A stretch of DNA of 64,000 bases from Aegilops tauschii subsp. strangulata (GCF_002575655.3 NC_053039.3:236880622-236944621), one strand, 5' to 3'; counted from the first letter of the stretch, positions 11,102 through 22,560 are shown. Numbers and translations: made by a program. The notes: generated by a model not told the origin, from the letters alone.

Positions 11102-12671
11102 TGATACATCTCCAACGTATCTATAATTTTTTATTGTTCCATGTTGTTATATTATCATTCTTGGATGTTTTACAATCATTGTATACCATTTTTTAGTACT
11201 AACCTATTGACATAGTGCCCAGTGCCAGTTGTTGTTTTCTGCTTGTTTTCTACATCGCTGGAAATCAATACCAAACGGAGTCCAAACACAGCGAAACTTT
11301 TTGTGTATTTTTTCTAGACCAGAAGACACCAGATGTGCCAAGAAAGTACCTGAGGGGTGCTCCGAGGGCAGAACAACCTACCAGGGTGCGCCTGGGGGCC
11401 CAGGCGCGCCCAGGTGGGTTGTGCCCACCTCGGTGGCCTCCTGCACTGCCTCGTCGCTTTATAAATACCCCAATATTCCAGAAACCCTAGGGGAGTCGAC
11501 GAAAATCAATTCCAGCCGCCGCAAGTTCCAAAACCACCAGATCCAATCTAGACGCCATCACAGAGGGGTTCATTATCCTCATTGGTGCCTCCCCAATGAT
11601 GCGTGAGTAGTTCATTGTAGACCTAAGGGTCCGTAGTTAGTAGCTAGATGGCTTCCTCTCTCTCTTTTGATTCTCAATACAATGGTCTCTTGGAGATCTA
11701 TTTGATGTAACTCTTTTTTGTGGTGTGTTTGTTGGGATCCGATGAACTTTGAGTTTATGATCAGATCTATGTTTTTATCCATGAAAGTTATTTGAATCTT
11801 TTGATCTCTTACATGCATGATTACTTGTAGCCTCGTATTTCTTCTCCGATATTTGGGTTTTGTTTGGTCAACTTGATCTATTTATCTTGCAATGGGAAGA
11901 GGTACTTTGTGATGGGTTCGATCTTACGGTGCTTGATCCCAGTGACAGAAGGGAAATGACACATATGTATCGTTGCTATTAAGGATAACAAGATGGGCTT
12001 TATTTCTACATAAATAGAGTTGTCTATATCATGCCATCGTTCTTATTGCATTACTCCGTTTCTCCATGAACTTAATACACTAGATGCATGTTGGATAGCG
12101 GCCGATGTGTGGAGTAATAGTAGTAGATGCAGGCAGGAGTCGGTCTACTAATCTTGGACATGATGCCTATGTGATCATTGCCTGGATATCATCATGATTT
12201 TTTGAAATTCTATCAATTGCCCAACAGTAATTTGTTCACCCACCGTAAGCTATTTTTCTCGAGAGAAGCCACTAGTGAAATCTACGGCCCCGGGGTCTCT
12301 TCTTTATTATATTTGCCTTCACGATCTATTTTCATTTGCTTTTATTTTCAGATCTTCCAAAAAACCCAAAAATACCATGCTGCACTTTATTTTATTTTGC
12401 GTTTATTCGAGATCTATTTATCCAATCTATCATACTTTTATCCCGTCTACTTGCCAACTTCTGGCGCCGTTACCCGAAAGGGATTGACAACCCCTTTAAT
12501 ATGTCGGGTTGCGAGTATTTGTTATTTGTGTGCAGGTGTCGTTCACGTAGTGTTGCGTGGTTCTCCTACTGGTTCGATTATCTTCGTCTCATCGCTGAAG
12601 AAAATACCCGTAGCTGTGCTGCATCGTCCCTTCCTCTTTGAGGAAATACCGACGTAGTTCAAGCTGCATCA
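11102..12671 (+). repeat. 5' LTR of element B
   Basis: Starts TGATACATCTCCAACG and ends GCTGCATCA, about 1570 bp. It pairs with 25039-26017 plus 45394-45997 (about 1583 bp). Visible substitutions and indels number in the tens, so B is older than the elements nested inside it. Confidence 0.9.
11457..11466 (+). promoter_or_regulatory. TATA box in 5' LTR of element B
   Basis: ctttataaat lies about 60 bp downstream of the GC-rich palindromic block (ggcgcgcccaggtggg) and just before a conserved accccaatattccagaaacc stretch. The same layout recurs in the 3' LTR (ctataaatac, near 25395) and in element F. Confidence 0.6.
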
Positions 12672-12682
12672 AAAGGAATTTC

Positions 12683-12700
12683 TGGTGCCGTTCCGAGGAG
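12683..12700 (+). other. Primer binding site of element B, mutated
   Basis: TGGTGCCGTTCCGAGGAG is a diverged form of TGGCGCCGTTGCCGGGGA (tRNA-Asp type) found intact in element F. Confidence 0.75.
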
Positions 12701-12889
12701 ACATCATCAACATCTACCAGGTTCCTAATCACAAATTTCATCTCCTTGCAATTTACATTATTTGCCATTTGCCTCTCGTTTTCCTCTCCCCCACTTCACA
12801 AAAAATTGCCGTTTTATTCACCCTCTTTTTCGTTCGTCGTTTTTCTCGTCAGATCTGTTTTTGAGTGCAATCTTGTTGTGTAGTCACGA

Positions 12890-14634
12890 TGACTCAAGAG
12901 AACACCAAGTTGTGTGATTTCTCCAATACCAACAACAATGACTTTATTAGCACTCCGATTGCTCCTCCCGCCACTAGTGCGGAGTCTTGTGATATTAATA
13001 CCACTTTGCTGAATCTTGTTATGAAAGATCAAATTTCCGGTACTCCTAATGAGGATGCCACGTCCCATCTTAACACATTCGTGGAATTATGCGATATGCA
13101 AAAGAAAAAAGATGTCGACAATGATGTTGTGAAGTTGAAATTATTTCCGTTTTCTTTGCGAGATTGTGCAAAAATTTGGTTTTCTTCTTTGCCTCGCAAT
13201 AGATCGATTCTTGGGATAATTCCAAAGATGCTTTATTAATAAGTATTTTCCGCCCGCGAAAATTATTTCCCTTAGAACCCAGATCATGAATTTCAAGAAA
13301 CTTGAACATGAGCATGTTGCAGAATCTTGGGAAAGGATGAAATTGATGCTAAGGAATTGCCCAACTCATGGGTTAAATCTTTGGATGATCATACCAAATT
13401 TTTATGCGGGGTTGAATTTTGTTTCTTGAAATCTTTTAGATTCCGCCGCGGGGGGTACTTTTATGGAAATTACTTTGGGTGAAGCCACCAAATTGCTTGA
13501 TAATATTATGGCTAATTATTCACAATGGCATACCGAAAGAGCTCCTACTAGTAAAAAAGTAAATTCGGTTGCAGAAATTTCTTCTGAGTGAAAAAGGTGA
13601 TGCTCTTATGAAACTGGTTGCTAATAGAAGTGCTCCTATTGAGCAAAATAGTGATGCCACAGATGTTATCTCGCGAAACAATTTTAATAATAATGCTTAT
13701 AGAGGTAATTTTAATCCTAGGCATTTTCCTAGTAATTCCTCTAATAATTATGGTAATTCCTATGGTAATCCTTCTTATAATAATAATAATAGGAACATCT
13801 CTAATCTTGAGAATAATATTAAAGAATTTATCAATACTCAAAAAGTTTTCAATGCTACAATAGAAGAAAAGCTGAATAAGATTGATGATATTTCTAGAAG
13901 TATTGATAGAATTTCTCATGATGTAGAAAATCTCAAGATGAAATTTTTTGTGCCTAAAGTTGAGGAATCAATTAAGGCTCTTTATGTTTCTATGGATGAA
14001 AGTAAGAAAATAACCGCTATGCTTAGAGCTAGAAGAGAATTTTTAGAAAAAGCGTTTTCTAGTGATTGCTTTCATAAAAGTGATGAAGATCTTAAAATGA
14101 TTGGTGTTTCTTCTATTGATTCTTTGTTTAGTAAAATTAAGATTGATAATAATGGGACTGGAGAAGAGTCAACTTTAGCTAGAAGGCGTCCCGATAATTC
14201 GGAGGGTAAAAATCTTGTTGAGAAAATTGATAAAAGTGGGTTTGAAGAGGTCAAAACTTTAAATAGTGATGTGCCCACTCTTTTGGATTACAAAGACTTT
14301 AATTATGATAGTTGCTCTTTTATTGATTGTGTTTCTTTGTTGCAATCCATGATAAATTCACCCCATGCTGATGAACAAAATAAAGCTTTTAGTAAACATA
14401 TTTTGATGCTATGATGAGAGCTTTGGAAGAAAAGTTGGAATTAGAGATTTCAATTCCAAGAAAATTACATGATGAATGGAAACCTACTATCAAAGTCAAG
14501 ATAAAAAATTATGAGTGTTTTGCTTTATGTAACTTGGGTGCTAGTGTTTCTACAATTCCGAAATCTTTATGTGATGTGCTTGGTCTTACCGATATTGAAG
14601 AGTGTTCTTTAAATTTGCACTCGGCGAATTCCAC
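12890..14634 (+). pseudogene. gag-protease remnant of element B, 5' part
   Basis: Starts at ATG 12890 (MTQENTKLCDF), colinear with the gag of element F at 51472. A frameshift near 13205 and a further break near 13430-13570 split it; the frame then runs 13569-14414 and 14411 to the CACTA junction. It carries a capsid domain (LFPFSLRDCAKIWFSSLP), an Asn/Tyr/Gly-rich segment (around 13677-13800), a coiled-coil stretch, and a retropepsin-like motif at about 14528. There the catalytic Asp is replaced by Asn (LCNLGASV, codon 14531-14533). No CCHC zinc knuckle is seen. Confidence 0.85.
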
Positions 14635-14975
14635 CACTACTGGAATCAGGATCTTTGCCGTCAGCCAGTTCTTTGTCGTCCGCTAGCTGACGGCAAAGGA
14701 GGTCTTTGCCATCAGCATACAGAAAGCTGACGGCAAAGAAAGAGCGGACAGCAAAGATGGTGTTTGCCGTCAGCCAACTCTTTGCCGTCTGCTAGCAGAC
14801 GGCATAGAATCTTTGCCTTCTGCTAGCGGATGGCAAAGAGGGAGGGTGGCGTACCAGCGAGGGCCTCCTAAGTGCCACTTTCTTTGCCGTCAGCTAGGAG
14901 ACGGCAAAGAAAATGGCCAATAACGTCTGTTAGCTAGGCTCTTTGTCGTCCGCTAGCAGACGGCAAAGAGCTGTG
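14635..14975 (+). repeat. 5' terminal and subterminal repeats of the CACTA element
   Basis: About ten copies of CTTTGCCGTC or its complement GACGGCAAAG. Many are arranged as inverted pairs around a short AGCTAG-type spacer (clearest at 14881-14909 and 14940-14968), so each pair can form a small hairpin. In CACTA elements such arrays are binding sites for the element's accessory or transposase protein. Confidence 0.85.
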
Positions 14976-14995
14976 ACCTAAACTAAAAAGCAGCC

Positions 14996-15345
14996 AGCCC
15001 CACGTCCCTCTATCTCCCCTCTCTCTCCCTCCCTCATCACACCCGCACCACCGCCCCCTGCACGAGCCACACCCACCGCTCCGCCGCCCCGCCTCGCCGC
15101 CCCGGCAGCCCTACCCCGCTACGCCGCCCCGCCCCGCCGCGCCACCCCTCCGCCCTGGCCGCCCCGAGGCAGCGCCCCCTCCTCCATCCTCCTACCGCGC
15201 CTGAAGGTGAGACATCCCTCTTTTTCTTTTTTTTTTCCTTTTTTTAGATTTAGTTTAATTTAGTTTAGGTTTAGTTTCTATTATTTAGGTTTAGATTTAG
15301 TTTAGTTTAGGTATAGTTTATTAGGTTTAGTTTAGGTTAAGTAAA
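14996..15345 (+). other. GC-rich putative transposase promoter/leader
   Basis: A pyrimidine-rich and then CCGCCCCG-rich stretch (14998-15205) is followed by a T-rich and TTTAGTTTAGG-repeat stretch (15219-15345). The position, between the subterminal array and the transposase, suggests a promoter and leader. A GGTGAG at about 15205 could be a splice donor. No TATA box is obvious. Confidence 0.35.
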
Positions 15346-15433
15346 TAAGAAAGATGAAAAAAAGAAGAAGAAGAAGAGGAAGAAGAAGAAGAAAAGGACG
15401 AAGAAGAAGAGGAGGAGGAGGAGGAAGAAGAAG
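15346..15433 (+). repeat. GAA/GAG microsatellite
   Basis: Imperfect run of gaagaagaag and gaggaggag units within the CACTA leader. Confidence 0.85.
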
Positions 15434-15458
15434 ATTAGGAGTGCATCACCGACGAAAC

Positions 15459-15954
15459 CGGAGTGGGTTAAGGGGTTCCTCGGTGTCGATGGAACCCTAA
15501 ATAGCAAGTATCGTCGGTGCGCGATACATATGGCCGTCGGTGTCGAACACTACATCCACGTCCCACAAGTGACACCGGCGTCCGGCGTCCCACAGCAACA
15601 GTTCTCGGCGTCAATGGTGGTCGGACACCATTGCGAATTTGTCTTGCAGCATCTGTGATGACGTTAAAAGGCAAGTGTTGAAACTTGAAACACCCAAACT
15701 GACTCAAGTCGGTTTGGTTGTTTGAACTTTCAAAACTTGGCTTTAATCCTCATCGCAAAGGCTGCCAGACAAATTCACCAAGGTGTTCGACCGTCATCGG
15801 CCACCAGAACTATTGTTGCGGGATGCGGGGCGCCGGCTTCACTTGTGGGATGTGGATCTAGTGTTCAACGCCGAGCGCCACATGTATCTCGTACCGATGA
15901 TACTTGCTATTTAGGGTTCCATCGACGTTAAGGAACCCCCTAACCCGCTCATCC
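15459..15954. repeat. Long inverted repeat 1 (about 230 bp arms)
   Basis: Left arm 15459-15690 and right arm 15722-15954 are reverse complements at roughly 80 percent by eye. The outermost matches include ggaaccctaaatagcaagta and its complement at 15904-15927. The loop is about 30 bp. A transcript through this region would fold into a very long hairpin. Short frames on both arms share the peptide SRTDDTCYLGFHR, which is a product of the symmetry and not evidence of coding. Confidence 0.8.
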
Positions 15955-16289
15955 TGTTGTAAATATTTAGTTAGGTCGATGGAAAAAACAAAATTGCTAT
16001 GTTACTCATCTTTCGATTTAAATGTGCAGTTTTATTATCGTTGTGAGGGTCTAGTGTTCGACGAGCTCTGCCCCTGTGTTCATGGGTGAGCACAAATGAC
16101 ATCTCCTCCTCCCCCTTCATTTGCTCTGTTTCGGTCTTCGTGCCGATGAAACTTCCTAGCTATAGGTGTCTTCAATCATCAGTATGCGTGACCACTATGC
16201 ATCTCCCATTCGAAAGGATTACATCTATAAATATGCATGCATTTGCATATTTATAACCGTGATTCTTTCGAATTTTCCAACGTTATCCA

Positions 16290-16523
16290 TGGACAGCCCA
16301 AGTATGTGTAGATTGGGTTCGTTTTCCCATATGCTCTGCTCCGGATCCGATGTAGAATTTTGTCAGTGCCTCCCTGTTGTTTTCCGGGTACACATCCTCT
16401 CTGCTTATTGCCGAGACATGTATCAGGAGAACAGCGGGGAGGTGCTGCCAAAATTTTGCGTCAGATCCGGAGCAGAGCATGGGAAAACGAACCCAATCTA
16501 CACATACTCGGGTGGGATTAGAA
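16290..16523. repeat. Long inverted repeat 2 (about 105 bp arms)
   Basis: Left arm about 16290-16396 and right arm about 16413-16523. The longest matching block is agtatgtgtagattgggttc against its complement at 16487-16506, followed by cgttttcccat and gctctgctccggatc. The loop is about 15 bp. It lies between inverted repeat 1 and the transposase start. Confidence 0.8.
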
Positions 16524-16645
16524 CCTATCTTTAGCTATTAGCGTCTAGGTTGCATGGACGTAATAAAAGTGACAAACTCCATTAACTGATGAATATATAC
16601 ATGCTGATTTATATATATTTCTTATGTGTCCAGTAGCTAGGCAAG

Positions 16646-19600
16646 ATGACTGATCGTGCGTGGATGTACACTGGTCACACTAGTCAGGAAAACATGACCA
16701 TTGAATGGTTAACAAAAACCAAGGGGTTTTTGAGAGCCGCATTTGCAAATGGCCAGAGGACAACATGGTGCCCCTATGCCGGGTGCAACAATTGGCACAA
16801 GAGAACAGAGGATGAAATGGGCAAACACCTGCAGAAGAGGGGTTTTACGCCAGATTATACATTGTGGACATTTCATGGCGAGTCTGCCCAACGTGCCAGA
16901 GCTGAGGTGCTTTGTCGTCGCACCGAGGAGCATGGTACCGGGATGCAAGACATGGTGCAAGACTTTGATGATGCTCGGGACTCGAACGATGAGATGGAGG
17001 AATTTGCAAAGGCCTTCAATGAAATGTTGGAGTCTTCAAAACGTCCTCTCCACAAGCACACTGAGCTTTGTCAACTGGATGCCATCTCACAAATAATGGC
17101 TCTAAAGGCTCAATTCAACTTGGGCAGAGAATGCTACAACGCAATGATGACAGTATTTGGACGTTTTCCACCCAAAGGCCATGTACTACCTGCAAACATG
17201 TACCAGTCAGACAAAATCCTCCGTGCTCTTAAGATGCCCTATGAGAAGATACATGTCTGTGAGAAAGGATGTGCCTTATTTAGGCTTCAGTATGCGGACT
17301 TGAACTATTGTCCTATTTACAAGTCATCCAGGCATGTTGTGGTAGACAACGGTATGGGTGAGAAGACGCAGACCAAAATCCCCGTTAATGTTCTTCGGTA
17401 TATGCCAATCGCACCAAGACTTCAACGTCTTTTCATGGTCGAAGATACGGCCAGACAGATGACATGGCACAAAATGGGCAAAAGAACCCAACTAGATGCA
17501 GATGGGAAGCTGATGATGGTGCACACATCGCACGGTGAACCATGGAAGAGATTCGATGCATTACATGATGACAAAGCGGCAGATCCGAGGCATCTCGAGT
17601 CGGCATCAGCACGGATGGGTTCAGTGTGTTTGGTCTGACGGCAGCCCAATACAGTTGTTGACCCGTATTTGTCTTTCCACTCAATCTCCCCCCCCGGACA
17701 AATTATGCAAAGAAAGAACATTTTCCTGACGTTGATAATTCCAAGGCCCAACTATCCGGGGAAGAATATGAATGTGTATATGCAGCCGCTGAAGGACGAA
17801 TTGCAAGAAGCCTGGGATAATGGGTTCAAGACATACAACCCCTTTAGCAAACGGAACTTCATAATGCATGTCTGGTACATGTACTCAACGCATGACTTGC
17901 CGGTGTATGCGCTATTCGTTGGCTGGTGTCTGCATGGAAGGTTCCCGTGCCCCACATGCAAGGGAGCTCTTGAGTTTGGTTTGCTTCAGGCCGGTCATAA
18001 GTTTTCTTGCTTTGACATGCATAGACAGTTCCTGGATCCTCGCCATAAGTTCAGGAAAGACAAGAAGAACTTCATCAGAGGTAGAGTTGTCAAAAACTCT
18101 GCACCACCTGCGTTGACAGGCCAAGAGACTCTGGATCAGTTAAACGCTCTCGAGACAGATCTAGAGCGTCCAGGGTATTTCAAGGGGTATAATTCGAAAC
18201 ACGCCTGGACTCACAAGACATGCTTGTGGGATCTGCCTTACTTCAAAGACCTCCTTTTCCCACACAACATCGACGTGATGCACACTGAGAAGAATATCGC
18301 CGAGGCACTTTTTGGTACATTGTTTGGCATAGATGGGAAGTCAAAGGATAATACTAAGGCTAGAGTCGATCTGGAGGCGCTATGTGATAGGCCGTTACAA
18401 AACATGAAAGAACCGAAAGGAAAGCAGAACTGGACGAAGCCAAAGGCATGGTTCAATCTTGGAAGGCCAACTATGAGGGAAATTATCTTGTGGGTGCAAC
18501 AGCAGTTGATGTTCCCCGATGGGTATTCAGCGAATCTAAAGAGGGGGGCGAGTCTTGATAAATTGAAGATATTTGGTCTCAAGAGTCATGATTCGCACAT
18601 ATGGATTGAGCGGGTAATGCCGATGATGTTGCGTGGCTTCATCCCTGAGGATGAATGGCCAGTACTGGCAAAGCTGAGCTATTTCTTCTGTGTTCTTTGT
18701 GCGAAAGACTATCGCCTGGCCTGCTAGGAGAAATGGAAGAGTTGGCGCTGGAGTTGATCTGCAAGTTAGAGAAGATCTTTCCGCCGGGCTTCTTTAATCC
18801 AATGCGGCACTTGATTTTGCATCTCCCAACCAAGGCAAGATTGGAGCGGCCCGTCCAAAATCGTTGGTGCTACGCCACTGAGAGGATGAACAAGACGCTA
18901 CAAGCAAAATGTAAAAATAAACGTAGAATTGAAGCATCGATGGCTGAGGCATTCATTACTGAGTAGGCGGCAAACTTCGTGACAGCACACTACGAAGCCA
19001 AAAATCGTCATTTGCATGATCCGAAGCCTTGGTACAATGCTGACGAACCTAAAAAGGGTGGATCCAACCTCAGCTTATTCAAAGGGGATCTCGCACCAGT
19101 CGGTGCTTCTAATTCCTTAACATTGGATTTCGAAGAATGGCATATCATTTCGTTGTATATCTTCACCAACCTAACAGAAATGCGGCCGTACATCGAGTAA
19201 GTTCTCGGTACATTGTTTCGCAACTTCTAATTACTTTGAATTGCTCTTATTCCCGGATAAATTTGATATAGTCAATACGTCGCCAAATTCCCATATGGAG
19301 CGGTGATCCAAAAGGATTCCGTCGAAGAGTATGAGCTTCTGGCAAAGCATGGAGGCTGCTATCCCAGTTTCATCTCTTGGTTCAAACAAACGATAATTTC
19401 CATTATACTATTTCATTTCTTCCTCTAATTTGTGGCTAATGCAACAATCCCTTTCGTATTAAACTTGTAGGTTAATTCAGAGTTAATGGACGCCGAATTG
19501 AGACAAGTCGCTAATGGTTTTGACTTTAAGGTCCGTTCATTTGACAAATACGACATCAACGGGTATCCCTTTCGTACCTATGGCAAAGAGCTATCTATGG

Positions 19601-20316
19601 CCGACCGAAATTCTATAAATTGTTGTGTCTCTGCTATCGGCGAAGGAGATACCGAGTATTATGGAAGAGTTGAAGCAATTTATGAACTTCAATTCTATGG
19701 TGCAAACCCACCAAACATCGTAGTCTTCAAATGTTATTGGTTCCAGCCGAAGGAGACTAGAAGGACTCATGAACACTTAGGGCTAGTGGAAATCAAACAA
19801 AGCACCCATGTGGATGTTCCCGATGTCTATATTATGGCTCAACAGGAACCCCAAGTTTTCTATCTACCGTGGGCCTGTCAAAGTGATCCAAATCTCAATG
19901 GTTGGGATGTCGTTTATGAAGTGCCGCCACGTGTTAGACCACCCCCCCCCCCCAATGAAGGGGATTATGTAGCTCACATTAACCAAGACACATATGAAGG
20001 AGAATTCTTCCAAGAAACACGTCTTTCCAAAAAACATTTCAAGAACCGCTCTACTTCACCCCAGAACATTGAAGTAGACAGCGACAGTGAACCCGACTTC
20101 ACCCCTGAGCCGGAACAAGAAGAGCCTGAACTAGAAGAGGTTACTGCTACGGATGACCTGTCAATGCTTGATCGATTACGTAAAGGTGGCTTTCCACATG
20201 ATGATGCATTTATTAATGATGATGATGATGAGCACGTCATTACCGATAGTGATGATGATGATGCATTTATTGATCCCGGAGCATTTATTGAACCCGGCGA
20301 TCCAGATTATTATTAG
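16646..20316 (+). pseudogene. TNP2-type CACTA transposase, inactivated, with DUF4216-like C-terminal part
   Basis: From ATG 16646 the first frame carries an N-terminal transposase-associated region with Cys/His pairs (WCPYAGCNNW). The TNP2 core follows (17669-18727: CPTCKGAL, HNIDVMHTEKN), then a DUF4218-like part (18728-19196), and after two introns a DUF4216-like exon 19471-20316 with an acidic tail. Intron 19197-19271 keeps GT and AG and gives YID-QYVAKF across the junction; the next intron has lost a clear GT donor near 19394. Inactivating lesions: frameshift near 17597, TGA for Trp at about 17664, an extra C in the C-run at 17690, frameshift near 18720, TAG at 18964-18966. It would have bound the element ends and catalysed excision in the nucleus. 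Confidence 0.85.
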
Positions 20317-20441
20317 GTATTCAATTTTTTATGTTGTACTTGATTTATATTGTTACTTGTATGATTGTATGATTTATATAGTTACTTGTATAATTTTATT
20401 ACTCTATATCACTGTTTCTTATACATAGTGTCATGGTCTTG

Positions 20442-21366
20442 ATGTCCGTCCCCGGCGGCCCTCGCCCGCTTTATGATTCGGATGTGGTAAATTCTCTTTC
20501 ATAACTATTTGTTGCATTTCGCATTTTTGACAATTATGGCCATCAAGTTGACATAGAGATATTTTAATCTAGGAGTTATGTGAACCGGAATTTGAAACCA
20601 ACCCTCTTGTCGAGAAGTTAAATTTAGTTGAAAAAGAAAATGAGTATTTGAAAGAAAAAATTAAAAGAATTCAAGAAGAGAAGATGACATTGGAGTTGTA
20701 TGTTGCCGATGTCGTCGATGATCACAAGATGAAGATGAATGCAATGCTCTTGAAGATGGATGCAATGCTCCTGAAGCTTAAGAAGATTAGAAAATATGCC
20801 ATTGATAATGAGGCTTGGTATCATTATGACGTTGGATCAATTGTTACCTTAGTTGCTATCTTCATCACATTTGTTGTGATGAGGGTAAGTTTTCTCTAGT
20901 GTTTTGCTTTACAAATGGATACTTAGCTTATTTTCCTCCTAAATGGCATAATTACCTAAGTTAGATAAAAATGAGCTATACTTAGCTTCTTCAGTTCATT
21001 TATGACATACTTAGCTTACTTAGGTAAAAAAATGGCATGATAATCTTTGCTACCTCCAAAATGATATAGACTTAGCTTATTTTCCTCGAAAATGACATAA
21101 TAACCATACTAAGCTCCAAAATGACCTATTTACCTAGCTTAGCTCTAAAATGACCTACACTTAGCATTTTTACCTAGCTTAGAAATAAAATGGCATTTTT
21201 ACCTACCTTAGTTAGAAGAAGAAGAAGATAAAGAAGAGGAGAGTAGAAAAAGAAAGAGAAGAAAAAATTCTTCTTCTTCTTCTTCTTCTTTTTTCTTCTT
21301 CTAACTAGTCTTCTTCTTCTTCTTCTAACTTTCTTCTTTCCCAATTTGCAGATTTGCTTTAGATGA
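20442..21366 (+). CDS. Small three-exon coiled-coil, C-terminal membrane-anchor protein encoded by the CACTA element
   Basis: Exons 20442-20486, 20573-20884 and 21352-21366 join in frame through introns with GT...AG ends (GTAAAT...CTAG and GTAAGT...GCAG). They give 123 residues with no stop, frameshift or lost splice site. Residues 1-15 (MSVPGGPRPLYDSDV) are followed by an acidic stretch, then a Lys/Glu-rich coiled coil (roughly residues 29-90) with an in-frame duplication (NAMLLKM then DAMLLKL). After YHYDVGS comes a hydrophobic segment at about residues 104-118, and the protein ends MRICFR. A coiled coil with a membrane segment at the extreme C-terminus is a tail-anchored layout. It stands where CACTA elements carry their second gene but does not look like TNPA/TNPD DNA-binding proteins. 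Splicing is predicted by eye. Confidence 0.55.
21207..21335. repeat. GAA/TTC inverted microsatellite
   Basis: gttagaagaagaagaag is followed about 50 bp on by ttcttcttcttcttc and ttcttctaac, so the tract folds back on itself. It lies in the second intron of the small coiled-coil gene. Confidence 0.75.
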
Positions 21367-21656
21367 GGAAGCTTGCATTGATGGAGTCTACTCTTCTCTT
21401 TATGCTTCCTTCTTGTTTTAATTTTGTAGGATGAACAATGTGAAACTTGCTACCTATAGATGTATGTATGGATGAAACCATTGTATGCTTGTTGTTGGAT
21501 ATGTCGGCTAGCTATATATGTTGCATATGGACTTTTGATTTGCTATGTATATGTGTTGAATGATCATGTCCATATGGCAGGGATATGATTTGGTATGTAT
21601 ACGTGTTGGTATGTAATATGTGTTGGTATGCTTGTCAAAAGTATTTTCATATGTGC

Positions 21657-21680
21657 ATATATATATATATATATATATAT
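21657..21680. repeat. (AT)n microsatellite
   Basis: Twelve AT dinucleotides in the 3' part of the CACTA element. Confidence 0.9.
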
Positions 21681-21727
21681 GTGAAATTGAATGAGTTTAA
21701 GAAAAATCAGAGAAAACAGGGGCTATA

Positions 21728-22262
21728 CAGGCTCTTTGTCGTCAGCTGGCAGACGGCAAAGAGCTTTGCCATCAAACAGCCGATGGCAAATATGCCACGT
21801 GTCAGCTACCTGTGCAACCTGGGGCAATAGGCTGGCTATTTGGATGCTTTGCCGTCTGCTGGCAGACGACAAAGACCATTGCATCTTTGCCGTTAGCCAG
21901 CAGACGGCAAAGAAATCAAATAGGCCAGCCCCCCAGGTGCTGCCACATGGACAGCTATGCCGCCGGCTGGCGGAAGGCAAATATGCAAAGGTCTTTGCCG
22001 TCTGCCAGCGGACGGCACATATGCAAAGGTCTTTGCCATCTGGCACACCATTAACCCACTAACGGCATGTAGCTGACACATCTGTCGTCCAGGTCCTTTG
22101 CCGTCTGCTGGCGGACGGCAAAGACCATTTCATCTTTGCCGTCCGCCAGCACACGGCAAAGATGCCTTTGTCGTAGCTCGTTCAGCCGGACCTGTTGCCG
22201 TCCGTCGGGCATGGCTTTGCCGTCAGCCATGGTAGACGGCAAAGTTCCTGATTCCTGTAGTG
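21728..22262 (+). repeat. 3' subterminal and terminal repeats of the CACTA element
   Basis: About a dozen copies of CTTTGCCGTC and GACGGCAAAG, again mostly as inverted pairs around CAGCTGGCA- or TGCTGGCG-type spacers, ending in the terminal CCTGTAGTG at 22254-22262. Confidence 0.85.
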
Positions 22263-22560
22263 CACTATTAAAAAGCCTATGGGAAGAACTAATGATGTTC
22301 TTATTCTTGCAAATAGGAATTATGTGCCCATAGATTTTATTGTTCTTGATGTTGATTGCAATCCGTCTTGTCCAATTATTCTTGGTAGACCGTTTTTACG
22401 TACTATTGGTGTCGTGATTGATACAAAAGAAGGCATTATTAAATTCCAATTTCCACTAAGGAAGGGTATGGAACACTTCCCTAGAACAAGAATTAGGCCA
22501 CCTTATGAATCAATCATGAGGGCATCTTATGGATCTAGAAACAAAGATTACAACACTTAG
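22263..22560 (+). pseudogene. Protease C-terminal part of element B
   Basis: Continuation of the B frame after the CACTA insertion: IKKPMGRTNDVLILANRNYV..., with the conserved ILGRPFLRTIG flap-side motif of the retropepsin-like domain. It ends at TAG 22558-22560. It is colinear with 53260-53550 of element F. No polymerase follows. Confidence 0.85.

Larger units (their letters stand above)
14635..22262 (+). mobile_element. CACTA DNA transposon (Caspar-like), defective
   Basis: Begins CACTACTGGAATCAGG at 14635 and ends CCTGTAGTG at 22262, an inverted match to CACTACAGGAATCAGG. It is flanked by the 3 bp duplication cac (14632-14634 and 22263-22265). Excision in silico restores the host frame of element B (ANSTIKKPMG), which confirms both ends. 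Inside are subterminal TTTGCCGTC arrays, a TNP2-type transposase pseudogene with a DUF4216-like 3' part, a small three-exon frame, and two long hairpins. Caspar assignment rests on the terminus and subterminal motif. Confidence 0.92.

Noticed and set aside
15459..15954. Apparently related short proteins at 15468-15707 and 15722-15931
   Set aside because: Their similarity is explained by the inverted repeat, which reads the same sequence on opposite strands.
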